A stretch of DNA of 64,000 nucleotides, taken from assembly GCF_014873875.1 (NCBI RefSeq), contig NZ_JADBEM010000001.1, forward strand, positions 3,286,001 to 3,350,000, given 5' to 3'. Numbering within the stretch: position 1 is the stretch's first letter; every line of letters starts with the position of its first letter. Both the position numbers and the translations under genes were made by a program. The stretch comes from Actinopolymorpha pittospori (GTDB lineage Bacteria > Actinomycetota > Actinomycetes > Propionibacteriales > Actinopolymorphaceae). Shown one piece after another: positions 8,278 to 17,318 of the stretch. A model generated the notes under the pieces. The model searched no databases, was not told the DNA's origin, and saw nothing but the letters and a program-made list of their open reading frames with translations.

Positions 8278-9648
8278 TCAGGAAGGGGGCTCGGTCCGCG
8301 GCACCAGCCGACCGACGTGCCGGGCCGCGACGACCACGCCGGCCTCGCGGACGAACTCGCCCTGCAGGCCCGTGAACGGACCGTCGACGACCAGGAATCG
8401 TTCGCCGGCCAGCAGGCTGACCGGGAACTCCAGCGTCTCTCCGGGAGCGTCGTCGTCGAACACGGTGCCGTGGATGACCAGTCCGCCACCGTCGACGACG
8501 ACCCGGAGTTCGATGCCATCGGTGCGGTAGGTCCCCGCGTACGGAGCCAACTCGTCGGGACTGAGCAGAAGCGGCTCGGGCGACCGTTCGACCAACTCGA
8601 GCCGCGTCTCCAGGATCCGGCGCACGATCCGTTCCGCCAGCTCCCGGCCGGTCGGGGTGGAGTTCGTCAGGACGACAATCGCGCAATCGCGCTTGGGGAC
8701 CACGGTGACCGACGAGTGCTGGCCGGAGACGTCGCCGTGGTGCTCGACCAGCCGCACGCCGTCGATCTCGCGGAGCAGCCACCCGATCCCGATCCGTACC
8801 CCCGGCAGCAACTCGTGGCTCGTCGTCGGCGCGTGCATCGCCCGCAGCCGATGCTCGGAGAGCAGCCGGGTGCCGTCGGGCGACCTACCGTCGCCCAGCT
8901 GGAACCGCGCCCAGGTCAGCTGGTCGCCGAGGCTGGAGGCGAGCCGAGCCCCGGCCGGCAGGTAGCCACGCGGGTCGCTCCACGGCCGGCACACCGACAC
9001 CGTCCGGTCATCCGAGCCGTTCGACCGGTGGCCGACCGCGAAGGGCCGCGTCATGATCGCGTTCAGCGACGTCATCGTCTGGCGCAGCCCGAGCGGTGCG
9101 AAGACCAGCCGGGCCAGGGCCCGCTCGTAGGTCTCGCCGGTCACCTTCTCCACGACGCGGCCGGCGAGCACGAAGGCCGCGTTGTTGTACGACGCACCTG
9201 TCCCCGCGGCGAACTGCTGCGGCAGGTCGGCGAGCAGCGCGACGGAGCGTTCCAGCGCGTCGTCACCCTCGCCGGTGTCGGTCCAGGCATCGCCGCCGTC
9301 CCAGCCCGCCGTGTGGTTGAGCAGCTGACCGACGGTCAACGTCTCTGCCGTGCTGGCGTCCCGTAGCCGCAGTTCAGGGAGGTAGCGACGGACCGGCTGG
9401 TCGAGCTCGATCAGTCCCTGCTCGACCAGGACCATGATCGCCGTGGCGGTGAAGGTCTTGGCCGTCGAGCCGATCTGGAACAACGTCGCCTCGTCGACCG
9501 GCCGGCCATGTTCGACACTGGTGACGCCGTACGTGACGATCTCGCGCTCTCCGCCATGGTCGACGCCCACCGCGACGCCGGGAACGCCAAGCTCCTGGGC
9601 GGCCTGCGCCACCTCGCCTTCGAGGGCGGTCGCCAGATGATCTCGCAT
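8278..9648 (-). CDS. serine hydrolase, class C beta-lactamase/esterase family
   Basis: 456 residues. Catalytic SxxK is GSTAK with Ser61 and Lys64; the second motif YxN is GASYNNAAF with Tyr154 and Asn156; the third-motif region is EHHGDVSGQHS. This identifies the beta-lactamase/D-aminopeptidase/esterase fold. The C-terminal 110 residues (SPDELAPYAGTYRTDGIELR) form the lipocalin-like domain common in these esterases. No signal peptide is visible at the ATG start, suggesting a cytoplasmic peptidase or esterase rather than a true beta-lactamase. Confidence 0.85.
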   Translation of the reverse strand: MRDHLATALEGEVAQAAQELGVPGVAVGVDHGGEREIVTYGVTSVEHGRPVDEATLFQIGSTAKTFTATAIMVLVEQGLIELDQPVRRYLPELRLRDASTAETLTVGQLLNHTAGWDGGDAWTDTGEGDDALERSVALLADLPQQFAAGTGASYNNAAFVLAGRVVEKVTGETYERALARLVFAPLGLRQTMTSLNAIMTRPFAVGHRSNGSDDRTVSVCRPWSDPRGYLPAGARLASSLGDQLTWARFQLGDGRSPDGTRLLSEHRLRAMHAPTTSHELLPGVRIGIGWLLREIDGVRLVEHHGDVSGQHSSVTVVPKRDCAIVVLTNSTPTGRELAERIVRRILETRLELVERSPEPLLLSPDELAPYAGTYRTDGIELRVVVDGGGLVIHGTVFDDDAPGETLEFPVSLLAGERFLVVDGPFTGLQGEFVREAGVVVAARHVGRLVPRTEPPS

Positions 9649-9784
9649 ACCGAGGACCCTACGGCAGAATCCACCTCGGCCCGAGCAACCGCTCGATCAC
9701 CCCGGCCGTCGGTGCAGGTCGCCGGCGAGAGTCGGCATAGGCGATGTGAACGCTCTCGTGTCGACGGTGCCGAGGACGCGCCCC

Positions 9785-10693
9785 TTAGGCGCAGAACGGA
9801 CGGAACGACGCCAGGTCGCGGTCCAGCCTGGCGAGCTGCTGGAAGCCCCAGGTATCCACACCCGGCCGATCCGTCTCGGTCAGTACGCGCGCCGCCAGAT
9901 CGCGCAACGCGCGGGCCAGGAGGGCGTACTCGAGGTGGTCGAGGTCGAGGTCCCGAGTGCCGTACTCAGCGAGGAACGACGCGCCGACCCCACCGTCTCG
10001 TGCCGTCCACAGGTCGTGCTCGCGAGGACCGAGGACCGCCTGTTCCCAGTCCAGAATGGCCGCGACCTGCCCCTCATCGATGAGAAGATTGGACCCCTTG
10101 AAGTCCTGGTGACACACGACGTGCGGCACCGTCTTTGCTCGGGCTCGCTCGATCGTGCGTTCCAGCCGCAGAATGCTGTCTGCGACCTCGCCGGCGCGAC
10201 CTGTGATCCACGGGTGATCGAGCCGCTCGCGCAGTTTCCAGATCAGTGGTTCGTCCATCGTGGTTGGCGGCAGGTCGATTCCGTCGAGTTGGTGGACACG
10301 CTTCAGCATCCGCGCGGTCAGGCGCCAATCGTCGTCGTCTGCTGTCCGCCCATGGACCAAGGGGAAGACCACGTACGGCCTCCCACACCACGTCCCGTAA
10401 AGCTCACCGGCCACGGTCGGAACCGGCGCCGGTACGGGCAGACCGGCCGCGCTGAGTTCGGAGAGGAGATCCAGGTGGGCCGGCGGCTCGGTGCGACGCC
10501 ACACCATGACGAACCACGCGCCGTCGGCGACCCCAGTCGCTCTCGAACCCACCCGAATGCGGGTGGAGTGCAGCAGAGCGGAGTCCATAGTCGCGTACGA
10601 GGTCGGGCGGATGCCCAGGCACGGTGTGCACCACGATTCTTCGTCCCAGAACGCAGGAGTGAGCTGGAGCGAGTGCAACACTCCCTTGCGCAC
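9785..10693 (-). CDS. aminoglycoside phosphotransferase-family protein
   Basis: 302 residues with APH-fold signatures: VVCHQDFKGSNLLID (catalytic HxD, near residue 193) and AILDWEQAVLGPREHDL (metal-binding Asp, near 214). The N-lobe (GVADGAWFVMVWRRT) is compact. Such proteins include antibiotic kinases, choline kinases and many orphan small-molecule kinases; the context does not decide. GTG 10693 is the first start; an internal GTG at 10681 is possible. Cytoplasmic. Confidence 0.82.
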   Translation of the reverse strand: MRKGVLHSLQLTPAFWDEESWCTPCLGIRPTSYATMDSALLHSTRIRVGSRATGVADGAWFVMVWRRTEPPAHLDLLSELSAAGLPVPAPVPTVAGELYGTWCGRPYVVFPLVHGRTADDDDWRLTARMLKRVHQLDGIDLPPTTMDEPLIWKLRERLDHPWITGRAGEVADSILRLERTIERARAKTVPHVVCHQDFKGSNLLIDEGQVAAILDWEQAVLGPREHDLWTARDGGVGASFLAEYGTRDLDLDHLEYALLARALRDLAARVLTETDRPGVDTWGFQQLARLDRDLASFRPFCA

Positions 10694-10755
10694 CGAGGCG
10701 TGTCAACGCGTTTTGGCGTGCCCTTCACGGTTCCCCACGGCAGGACCGAGCACGG

Positions 10756-11400
10756 TTACTGGCGGTCATTTCCGGTCGGTGGCCGCAAGGAAGGGTCGTC
10801 CAGCGGATTGGCAGCCATCCGCGTGTCGAGGTCGGCCCGTATCCAACCTCCGGGCGAGCTGTCCGGTTTGCGCTGAGCCTGTTCGTGGGAGCAGGCCAGG
10901 AACTCCTCGATGAAACCGAGCCGGGGATAACGTTGCAGCACCTCGGCCCTGAAATCGGGAGGGAAGTCGTCCGCGTGTTTGCCGGTGATTTCCACGCCGG
11001 CCGATCGCGCCAGGAGGTGCCCCTCGGGGTCTATGGACACCTCCACCCGGTCTCCTAGTATGTGCCGGAAGATCAACTCCGACAGGCGTTCGCGGCGCTC
11101 CACCGGCCATCCCGCGCCGGTCGCGAACACCCGTGCCAGGTTGCCGCCTGCCTCCTCGAAGGAGAGGGTGTGGCTGTCGAACTCCGGCATCATGCCGAGG
11201 TCGTGGAACATCGACGCCACGTAGATCAGTTCCGGGTCGAAGCGGATGTTCTGCGACGTGCCGTGGGCCGCCGCCCACACGTAGACGCGTACAGAATGGT
11301 TGAGCAGCGCGGGGGAGAAGTGGGCGGACGCCACTTCCAACGCGGCGGCCGAGGCCGCGGTGTCCGGCACCACGAGCTCATCGAGGGTCATGCTGGCCAT
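10756..11400 (-). CDS. HD domain hydrolase-like protein
   Basis: 214 residues from ATG 11400, preceded by a GGGGGTGG stretch. HD-domain metal ligands are visible: NHSVRVY (His35), MFHDLGM (His66-Asp67) and a later His in IFRHILGD. It resembles the cyanamide hydratase-like HD family, members of which act on small molecules or nucleotides; function is not assigned. A second ATG at 11391 (MTLDEL) is an alternative start. It diverges from the secreted phosphoesterase gene. Confidence 0.8.
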   Translation of the reverse strand: MASMTLDELVVPDTAASAAALEVASAHFSPALLNHSVRVYVWAAAHGTSQNIRFDPELIYVASMFHDLGMMPEFDSHTLSFEEAGGNLARVFATGAGWPVERRERLSELIFRHILGDRVEVSIDPEGHLLARSAGVEITGKHADDFPPDFRAEVLQRYPRLGFIEEFLACSHEQAQRKPDSSPGGWIRADLDTRMAANPLDDPSLRPPTGNDRQ

Positions 11401-11581
11401 TGTCGTCCACCCCCGCAGGTCGCGCGCGACGTTCGTTCCTTGTGGGCCCGGGAGGCGTCGCGCTGGGGTGGTTGAAACCGGACGCATCTTCCGACGTTGG
11501 ACAGGCCGTGCTTGCCTGCGGTTGCTTCGACGTTTACTCACGCTGAGGAGAGTCCCTCCGCACCTGAAGGAGGAATGTGGC

Positions 11582-14287
11582 ATGCGTGTGCGTGGACGGC
11601 GACTCTTGGTAGCGATCTGGATGGCGGTGGTGCTGGCGGGAGTGGTTGCCCCGACCGCCTTCGCCGGACCCACTCTCGCTGAACCGGACGACGAACGGCC
11701 CGTGTTGGTCGACGGAGTCTACGAGATCAGCACGCCGGAGCAGCTTCTCTTCCTCAGCCACAACTACGGCTCGGACGACGCACCTCGGACGGGCTACTAC
11801 AAGCTGACCGCCGACATCGACATGGCGGGGATCACCGATTATCAGCCCTTCGGGCGGTTCTACGGCACCTTCGACGGCGCCTACCACTCGATCTCGAACC
11901 TGCTGATCGACCGGCCCGGTGTCGGCACGGTCGGCTTCCTCACCCATCTCGGTGACTCCAACGTGCAAGCGGTCATCAAGAACACCGCCTTCCGCAACAT
12001 CGACGTCCGGGGTGGCCAGACGACCGGAGCCGTCGCGGGCATGCTGTGGGGCACCATCGAGAACGTCTACACGACCGGGTCGGTGGTTGCGTCGGACCAC
12101 AGCGTCGGTGGGCTCGCGGGTCGCATTCCGGAGGACACGTCGGGAACCATTCCCGAGCCGGATCCGGCCGAGGCGGCGGTTCCCACGATCCGCAACAGCT
12201 ACTCGCTGGCCCACGTGCAGGAGGTCGGTGAGGCCGACAGTCAAGGGGGTCTTGTCGGCCGCGCGCTCAACCCGCGGACGGTCATCGAGAACTCCTTCGC
12301 GGCCGGGCCGATCGACGGCTACAACCGCGTCGGTGGTCTGGTCGGTGACCTGCGTGCCGGTGTGCTGCGCAACTCGGTCGCGGCGAACCCCATCGTCTCC
12401 GGCGAGTCGTCGGTGAACTCGGCGTACGGCCGGGTCCTGCCCGAGGGATCAGCCGAGAACGTGCTGGCCTGGGCCGGGATGGTTGCGCCCAGCTTCAACG
12501 GCGAGCCGGTCACCGAGGCCGAGCTGCAGTCGGAGACGACGTATGAGTCGCTCGGCTGGGACTTCGAGACCGACTGGGAGCTGCAGAGCGCGACGGTCGA
12601 CGGGGCTGAAGTGTCCTACCCGGCGCTGCGTGGGCTCGGCCACCAGCCGTACCCGTTCGACTTCACCAGCTTCTCCTCGCCCGTCGAGTTCACGATCGCG
12701 GCCACGAAGACCACGGACAGCGCCCTTACGGTCGACGTCAGTGATGTGACCAACGAGGGAGCCCCGGCACGGGCCACCGAGGTGGCGATCGTGCAGTCGG
12801 AGGCGATGCCCGGTGACGCGGGGCTGAACTGGCAGCCCGTCGGGCCGCAGGTCTTCGACGGCCTGGAGCCCGCGACGAAGTACACGTTCTGGGCCAAGGT
12901 GCGGTTGGACACCGGCGAGGAAAGCGGGTGGCGCTTCGCCCCGCTCTACACCAAGTACGCGCTGTCCGACGACCCGGCGCCCGCACATGTCAGCGCCACC
13001 ATCACCGAGGATCCGGCGCACACGGTCACGATCAACTGGGAGACGCTGGACATCGACCTGGACCACAGTGCGGTGCAGATCGCCCGCGCCGGCAAGAGCC
13101 AGGGCAACGGCAAGGGGAACGACAAGCTCACGTTCGACACGGTTCGTGGCACCAACCACGTCCAAGAGGTTCACATGAGCGCCAACGAGGGCGTCCTCGA
13201 CGGCATCCGCAACTTCCACAACGTGCACGTCGACAAGCTCAAGCCCGACACCGAGTACGTCTACCGGGTTGGTGATCTCGAGGCCAACGCCTGGAGTCCC
13301 CTCGGCAGCTTCCGCACCGCGGTGGCGGGCAACCAGGACTTCTCGTTCCTCTACTACACCGACCCGCAGGTCCAGGACGACAACGCCGCGTTCACCAGAA
13401 ACATGCGGACCGCGGAGGAGGAGCACGGACAGGAGTTGGCCTTCACGCTCGCCGCCGGCGACCTCACCGAGAAGGGATACGCCGAGGGGCAGATGGACAC
13501 GTTCTACGGCGGCGCGCAGGCCGGACTCTTCGAGCGGACCTTCCTCACGGTTCAGGGCAACCACGACCGGGACGAGTTGCTCAACCCGCACTTCAACCTC
13601 CCCGACACCGTGTTCGAGAACGTCTGGTCCTTCGACTACGGCGACGCCCACTTCGCGGTGCTCAACAGCGACCACTACTCGCCGGAGGAACTCGCGGCTC
13701 AGGCCGAGTGGCTGCGCCGCGACATGGCGCGGACCAAGAAGACGTGGCGCATCGTGACCTTCCACAAGGCCATGTACGCCGCGACCGACCACGTTGACGA
13801 CGCCGACATCGACGCGATGCGGCAGTACTGGGCGCCGGTCTTCGAGCAGTTGGGCATCGACCTGGTGATCAACGGCCATGACCACAGCTTTTCCCGCGGT
13901 TTCGTCAAGGGTGGTCAGGACGCGACGCCCGCCGCGACGATGAGCGACGGACGCGAGGTCTTCACCGACGCGATGGCCCCGCTGTACATCGTCAACGGAA
14001 CGGCCGGCAGCTCGAAGTGGTACAAGCGGATCCAGTACGACGCCAGCTCGCTCCACAACGTCGCACCTGACTACTCGTTCATCGACAAGTCCGACACCAC
14101 CTACGACACGGTGCTCCAGGAGCAGAGCTACTCCATCGTGCGGGTGACCAGCGATGGCGAGCTCACCATCGACACCTACTTCATGAAGTACGACCGCAAC
14201 AACCCCGACGGCTTCGAGACCGAGCCCTACCTCTACGACTCGATCGAACTGGCCGACTCCCACGACCACGGGCGACGGCCCAGCTAG
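11582..14287 (+). CDS. secreted GLUG / FnIII-like / calcineurin-type metallophosphoesterase
   Basis: 901 residues from ATG 11582, with an AAGGAGG ribosome site at about 11567-11573. Residues 1-28 are a Sec signal peptide (RGRRLLVAIWMAVVLAGVV, cut after AFA). Residues about 40-270 hold GLUG-like beta repeats (GTFDGAYHSISNLL, VGGLAGRIP, QGGLVGRAL, VGGLVGDL). Two purple-acid-phosphatase/FnIII-like beta domains follow. The metallophosphoesterase domain runs from about 585 to 830: YYTDPQVQDD, AAGDLTEKG, QGNHDRDE near 658, TFHKAMYA and INGHDHSFSR near 763. All metal ligands are present. Likely an extracellular phosphatase or nucleotidase with a surface-binding N-terminus; substrate unknown. Confidence 0.88.
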   Translation: MRVRGRRLLVAIWMAVVLAGVVAPTAFAGPTLAEPDDERPVLVDGVYEISTPEQLLFLSHNYGSDDAPRTGYYKLTADIDMAGITDYQPFGRFYGTFDGAYHSISNLLIDRPGVGTVGFLTHLGDSNVQAVIKNTAFRNIDVRGGQTTGAVAGMLWGTIENVYTTGSVVASDHSVGGLAGRIPEDTSGTIPEPDPAEAAVPTIRNSYSLAHVQEVGEADSQGGLVGRALNPRTVIENSFAAGPIDGYNRVGGLVGDLRAGVLRNSVAANPIVSGESSVNSAYGRVLPEGSAENVLAWAGMVAPSFNGEPVTEAELQSETTYESLGWDFETDWELQSATVDGAEVSYPALRGLGHQPYPFDFTSFSSPVEFTIAATKTTDSALTVDVSDVTNEGAPARATEVAIVQSEAMPGDAGLNWQPVGPQVFDGLEPATKYTFWAKVRLDTGEESGWRFAPLYTKYALSDDPAPAHVSATITEDPAHTVTINWETLDIDLDHSAVQIARAGKSQGNGKGNDKLTFDTVRGTNHVQEVHMSANEGVLDGIRNFHNVHVDKLKPDTEYVYRVGDLEANAWSPLGSFRTAVAGNQDFSFLYYTDPQVQDDNAAFTRNMRTAEEEHGQELAFTLAAGDLTEKGYAEGQMDTFYGGAQAGLFERTFLTVQGNHDRDELLNPHFNLPDTVFENVWSFDYGDAHFAVLNSDHYSPEELAAQAEWLRRDMARTKKTWRIVTFHKAMYAATDHVDDADIDAMRQYWAPVFEQLGIDLVINGHDHSFSRGFVKGGQDATPAATMSDGREVFTDAMAPLYIVNGTAGSSKWYKRIQYDASSLHNVAPDYSFIDKSDTTYDTVLQEQSYSIVRVTSDGELTIDTYFMKYDRNNPDGFETEPYLYDSIELADSHDHGRRPS

Positions 14288-14298
14288 GACCGACGGAG

Positions 14299-14330
14299 AC
14301 GGGCTCGCCGCGATCGGCGAGCCCGTTTCT
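14299..14330 (+). terminator. intrinsic terminator of the phosphoesterase gene
   Basis: Perfect 12-bp arms ACGGGCTCGCCG (14299-14310) and CGGCGAGCCCGT (14315-14326) with a CGAT loop, followed by a short T-rich tail, 12 bp after the stop codon. Confidence 0.88.
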
Positions 14331-14420
14331 GTTCGTGCGGGGTGGCGCTCAGCGACACCGACGCTTGCCGTGGGACGCCACGTGGAGCCGGAGCTCAGCC
14401 GATCTCCTACGCCGGAACGC

Positions 14421-15587
14421 TCAGGCGATGGCCCACAGGACCCCGCCGGAGAGGACGCCCAGCACCACCACCGACGCGAACGCGGCGAGGAGGAGGCGGG
14501 CCGGGAACGCTCGGCGGAGCAGGAGGAGCGAGGCGAGGCTGAGGGCGGGGAGGGTGACCAGCAGAGCGCCTACCGGTCCGGGGGCCACGCCCGCCTGCAG
14601 GAGGCCCAGGATGATGGGGATCTCGCCGGCAGTCGGAATGACGAACAAGGCTCCCGCCACGGCGAGGACCACCAGCAGGATGACACCACCGTCGCCGAAC
14701 TCCCCACCGATCGGGAAGAGCCAGCCGCGAAGGACGCCCATACTGGCGACGACCACGATGTACTCCGGCACGAGAATGACCGCCATCTTCCCCAGCGCCA
14801 CGGCGAAGCGTCGGAGTGCCGTGCGGACGTCGCCGAGGGACTGAGCCTCCACGGCGCTGGTGGTGCCGATGAGCGCGCCGACATCGCCCGCGTCGCCCAG
14901 CGTGCCGCCGGCCGGGCCGGCGTGGGTCGTGGCCGGAACTCTCGGAGTGCTCAGGCGCGCGAGCAACGGTGGAACGAGGAAGACGAGCAGCAGCCCTGCC
15001 GCGATCCGGACGCCCACCCACTGCGCCGGCAGCGCCACGGCCATGAAGACGAGGACGACGGGGTTGAGGGTGGGGTTCGCGAGCCAGTACGCCAGCGCCG
15101 AGCTGGTCGGCACTCCGCTCCTGCGCAGCGAGAGGGCAACCGGTGCCGTACAGCAGGTGCACATCATCGAGGGGAGTCCGAGCAGTCCGCCGGCCATCGA
15201 GCCGCCGAGCCAGCGCGGGCCGCCACTCAGGACCCGGACCATCCACTGCCGGGGGAGGAACGCTTCCGAAGCGGCGGCGATGAACAGCGCCGCGACCAGC
15301 GCCATCCACACGGATCTGAAGTAGCCGATCCCGAACGTCCAGGCCGTGAGCCACGAAGGTGCGGGTGGTGCGGCACCGCCGTCGGTGAGAGCGGAGGTGC
15401 CGCTGTAGGTACCTGTCGTGAGAACCCCGGCGACCTTGTGGGCGTAAGGCCACCACTTCGCCCAGGTCAACGCGGCGACCAGGACGACGACGAAGGCGGC
15501 CAGGCCGAGAAGCGTCGCTCGCCGGGACGTCGCGGAGGACGGTGTGGTGTCCACGGACACCGCGGCGGCTGTCGGGTTGTCGGCCAC
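14421..15587 (-). CDS. CxCC-containing permease (DUF318/ArsP-like)
   Basis: 388 residues, about ten membrane segments. The central motif MCTCCTAPVALSLRR followed by GVPTSSALAYWLANPTLNP is typical of YraQ/ArsP-like permeases (DUF318), in which cysteines contact the exported metalloid species. A second copy-like half begins at MAVILVPEYIVVVASMG. Start GTG 15587 has GGAGG nine bases upstream. The substrate (organoarsenical, copper chelate or other) is not deducible; no ars or metal regulator adjoins. Convergent with the phosphoesterase gene. Confidence 0.82.
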   Translation of the reverse strand: MADNPTAAAVSVDTTPSSATSRRATLLGLAAFVVVLVAALTWAKWWPYAHKVAGVLTTGTYSGTSALTDGGAAPPAPSWLTAWTFGIGYFRSVWMALVAALFIAAASEAFLPRQWMVRVLSGGPRWLGGSMAGGLLGLPSMMCTCCTAPVALSLRRSGVPTSSALAYWLANPTLNPVVLVFMAVALPAQWVGVRIAAGLLLVFLVPPLLARLSTPRVPATTHAGPAGGTLGDAGDVGALIGTTSAVEAQSLGDVRTALRRFAVALGKMAVILVPEYIVVVASMGVLRGWLFPIGGEFGDGGVILLVVLAVAGALFVIPTAGEIPIILGLLQAGVAPGPVGALLVTLPALSLASLLLLRRAFPARLLLAAFASVVVLGVLSGGVLWAIA

Positions 15588-15681
15588 GTCGTCGTACCTC
15601 CGCGCGGAGCTGGCGGCCGTGATCAGGCGACCGGGCTCGTCGGGATCTCCACCTCGAACGGGGCGACGTTATCCTGGCGCC

Positions 15682-16185
15682 ATGCCCGCGTATCAGCCGA
15701 TGTCGTTGCATCTGGAGACCGAGCGACTGACGCTGCGGCCGTGGGCCCAGTCTGACGCCGACGATGTGCGTGCGCTCCACGCCGAACGAGGCGACGGGAC
15801 GCCGACGATCGAGGACACCCGCGAGATCATCGCGAGGCAGCTCGCCACGACGGAGCAGACCGGGCTCGCTCTGCTGCCCATCCGCCACCGCGACGTCGGC
15901 GACTTCATTGGATACTGCGGACTCATCGTCGGCCGCTCTACCGTCGACGAACCCGAGATCGCGTTCGAGTTGTGCAAGGCCGCACACGGACGCGGCTACG
16001 CGACTGAAGCGGCCGGAGCTGTGATCGATGCCGCGAGCGCTACCGGGCGGACGCGGCTCTGGGCGACCGTGCGTTCCTGGAACACGCCGTCGTTTCGTGT
16101 CCTCGAGAAGCGCGGATTCGAGCGCAGCCACGTCTCGACCGATGACAGCGGCGAACTGGTGTGGCTCACGCGCGCGCTGCCGTGA
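15682..16185 (+). CDS. GNAT acetyltransferase, RimJ/RimL type
   Basis: 167 residues from ATG 15682. LHLETERLTLRPW at the N-terminus is the RimJ/RimL-type opening, LCKAAHGRGYATEAAGAVID is the acetyl-CoA loop, and ATVRSWNTPSFRVLEKRGFE is the usual C-terminal signature. These enzymes acetylate N-terminal or small-molecule amines. It is divergent from the permease gene with 94 bp between starts. Confidence 0.9.
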   Translation: MPAYQPMSLHLETERLTLRPWAQSDADDVRALHAERGDGTPTIEDTREIIARQLATTEQTGLALLPIRHRDVGDFIGYCGLIVGRSTVDEPEIAFELCKAAHGRGYATEAAGAVIDAASATGRTRLWATVRSWNTPSFRVLEKRGFERSHVSTDDSGELVWLTRALP

Positions 16186-16596
16186 GGCAGCAGGTTCGCT
16201 CCCGAGCAGCCTCCGTGCCGCCTCGTAACGCGTAGGTCCGGGGTTCGTTCGCCACCGGCGTCTCAGGCAAAAGACCAGGTCAGAGGAGCTTCCGTAGGGG
16301 CTTCAAACGGGGCTACCACTGCTCCGTCCGCTTGGCGCAGTCGATAGCTGCCTACGCCGGGGCCGCGCATCGAGCGGGCCGGACCCGGGGCCGGCGGAGG
16401 TCCCGGCGGCGATCAGTTCTGCTGCGGTGTCGTGTCAGCGGCCGTGTCAGCGCGGCGACCGCCCGGTGTCAGCGCGCCCGGCGAGGGTGGATGCCATGAA
16501 CAGTTCGGTGATCCGAGATCGCGGGCCTTGCGCCGCCACTATTCAGTGTTACTATCTACCGGTAGTCAGCAACACTGAGTAGCTAAGGGGTGTTCC
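16186..16596. other. intergenic, short direct repeats and PadR promoter
   Basis: 411 bp without a convincing gene. TGTCAGCG occurs three times at 16433-16440, 16445-16452 and 16467-16474 (spacings 12 and 22 bp, close to helical turns). The last 60 bp hold the palindromic operator listed separately. A T-loop-like GGGTTCGTTC near 16240 is not enough for a tRNA. Confidence 0.5.
16541..16580. promoter_or_regulatory. concentric palindrome, probable PadR operator
   Basis: A 40-bp near-palindrome centred at 16560.5. The inner core is CTACCGGTAG (16556-16565). The outer arms are TCAGTGTT (16543-16550) and AACACTGA (16571-16578). It lies 17-56 bp before the PadR start, the usual place for autorepression by PadR proteins. 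Confidence 0.75.
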
Positions 16597-16926
16597 ATGG
16601 GCAAGCAGGCGACGGAGATGCTCAAGGGAACGCTGGAGGGCATCGTCCTGGCGATCCTGTCCGGCCGGCCCGCGTACGGCTACGAGATCACGGCGTGGCT
16701 GCGGGATCAGGGCTTCTCCGACATTGCCGAGGGCACGGTTTACGCGCTGCTCATCAGGATCGAACAGCGTGGCCTGGTCGACGTGGAGAAGGTCCCGTCC
16801 GAGAAGGGGCCGCCGCGCAAGGTGTACTCGCTCAATTCTCAGGGGCGGGAGTATCTCGAAGAGTTCTGGAGGACCTGGAGCTTCCTCGCAGAACGGCTTG
16901 AGCAGCTCCGCGAAGGAGGCAACTAG
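16597..16926 (+). CDS. PadR family transcriptional regulator
   Basis: 109 residues. Winged-helix PadR signature: GIVLAILSGRPAYGYEI, EGTVYALLIRIEQRGLV and GPPRKVYSLNSQGREYL, with a C-terminal dimerisation helix. First gene of a four-gene efflux operon; the next gene starts 3 bp after its stop. The upstream concentric palindrome suggests it represses its own operon until a ligand of the pump binds, as known for LmrR-type PadR proteins. Confidence 0.92.
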   Translation: MGKQATEMLKGTLEGIVLAILSGRPAYGYEITAWLRDQGFSDIAEGTVYALLIRIEQRGLVDVEKVPSEKGPPRKVYSLNSQGREYLEEFWRTWSFLAERLEQLREGGN

Positions 16927-16928
16927 AC

Positions 16929-17318
16929 ATGGCCGCAGGATGGATCGAGCAGCTCACAGGGTCGCTCGAGGACAAGAGGCGCTACCGGCAGTACAAGGCG
17001 CGCTCGGAACAGCTTCCCGCGAACTATCGCACGGCGATCGAGGCGCTGGACCGTTATCTGAACTACTTCGGGGCGATCTCGAAGGGGGACGTCCTGCTGG
17101 CGATGCTGGAGGACCTCATCGATCTCTTCGAACAGAGCGCGGCGGACGGAACTCCGATCCGCGAGATCGTCGGGGAGGACCCTGTGGCGTTCGCGGAGAC
17201 GTTCCTCCAGAACTACTCGGACGGTCAGTGGATCAACAAGGAACGGGCGCGGCTGATCAGAGCCATCGAGCGCGCCGCAGGAGAAGACCCCGAAAAAGAA
17301 GAGAGGTCCGTCCGATGA
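16929..17318 (+). CDS. DUF1048 domain protein
   Basis: 129 residues. Helical DUF1048 protein: KRRYRQYKARSEQLPANYR, then ALDRYLNYFGAIS, a central LEDLIDLFEQSAADG and VAFAETFLQNY. Members sit between PadR regulators and DrrA-type ATPases in many Firmicutes and Actinobacteria. Function unknown; a cytoplasmic accessory of the transporter or regulator is inferred from the constant gene order. Its stop overlaps the ATPase start (ATGA). Confidence 0.88.
   Translation: MAAGWIEQLTGSLEDKRRYRQYKARSEQLPANYRTAIEALDRYLNYFGAISKGDVLLAMLEDLIDLFEQSAADGTPIREIVGEDPVAFAETFLQNYSDGQWINKERARLIRAIERAAGEDPEKEERSVR

Noticed and set aside
8278..9648. Beta-lactamase assignment
   Set aside because: No signal peptide and a lipocalin-like C-terminus favour an esterase/peptidase.
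12449..14269. 606-codon minus-strand open frame opposite the phosphoesterase
   Set aside because: Val/Gly/His-rich shadow of the real gene; no family sequence.
16225..16300. Possible tRNA 3' remnant or attachment site (GGGTTCGTTC, GGCGTCTCA, AGGTCAGAG)
   Set aside because: T-loop-like bases exist, but no acceptor or anticodon stem could be paired and no integrase is near.
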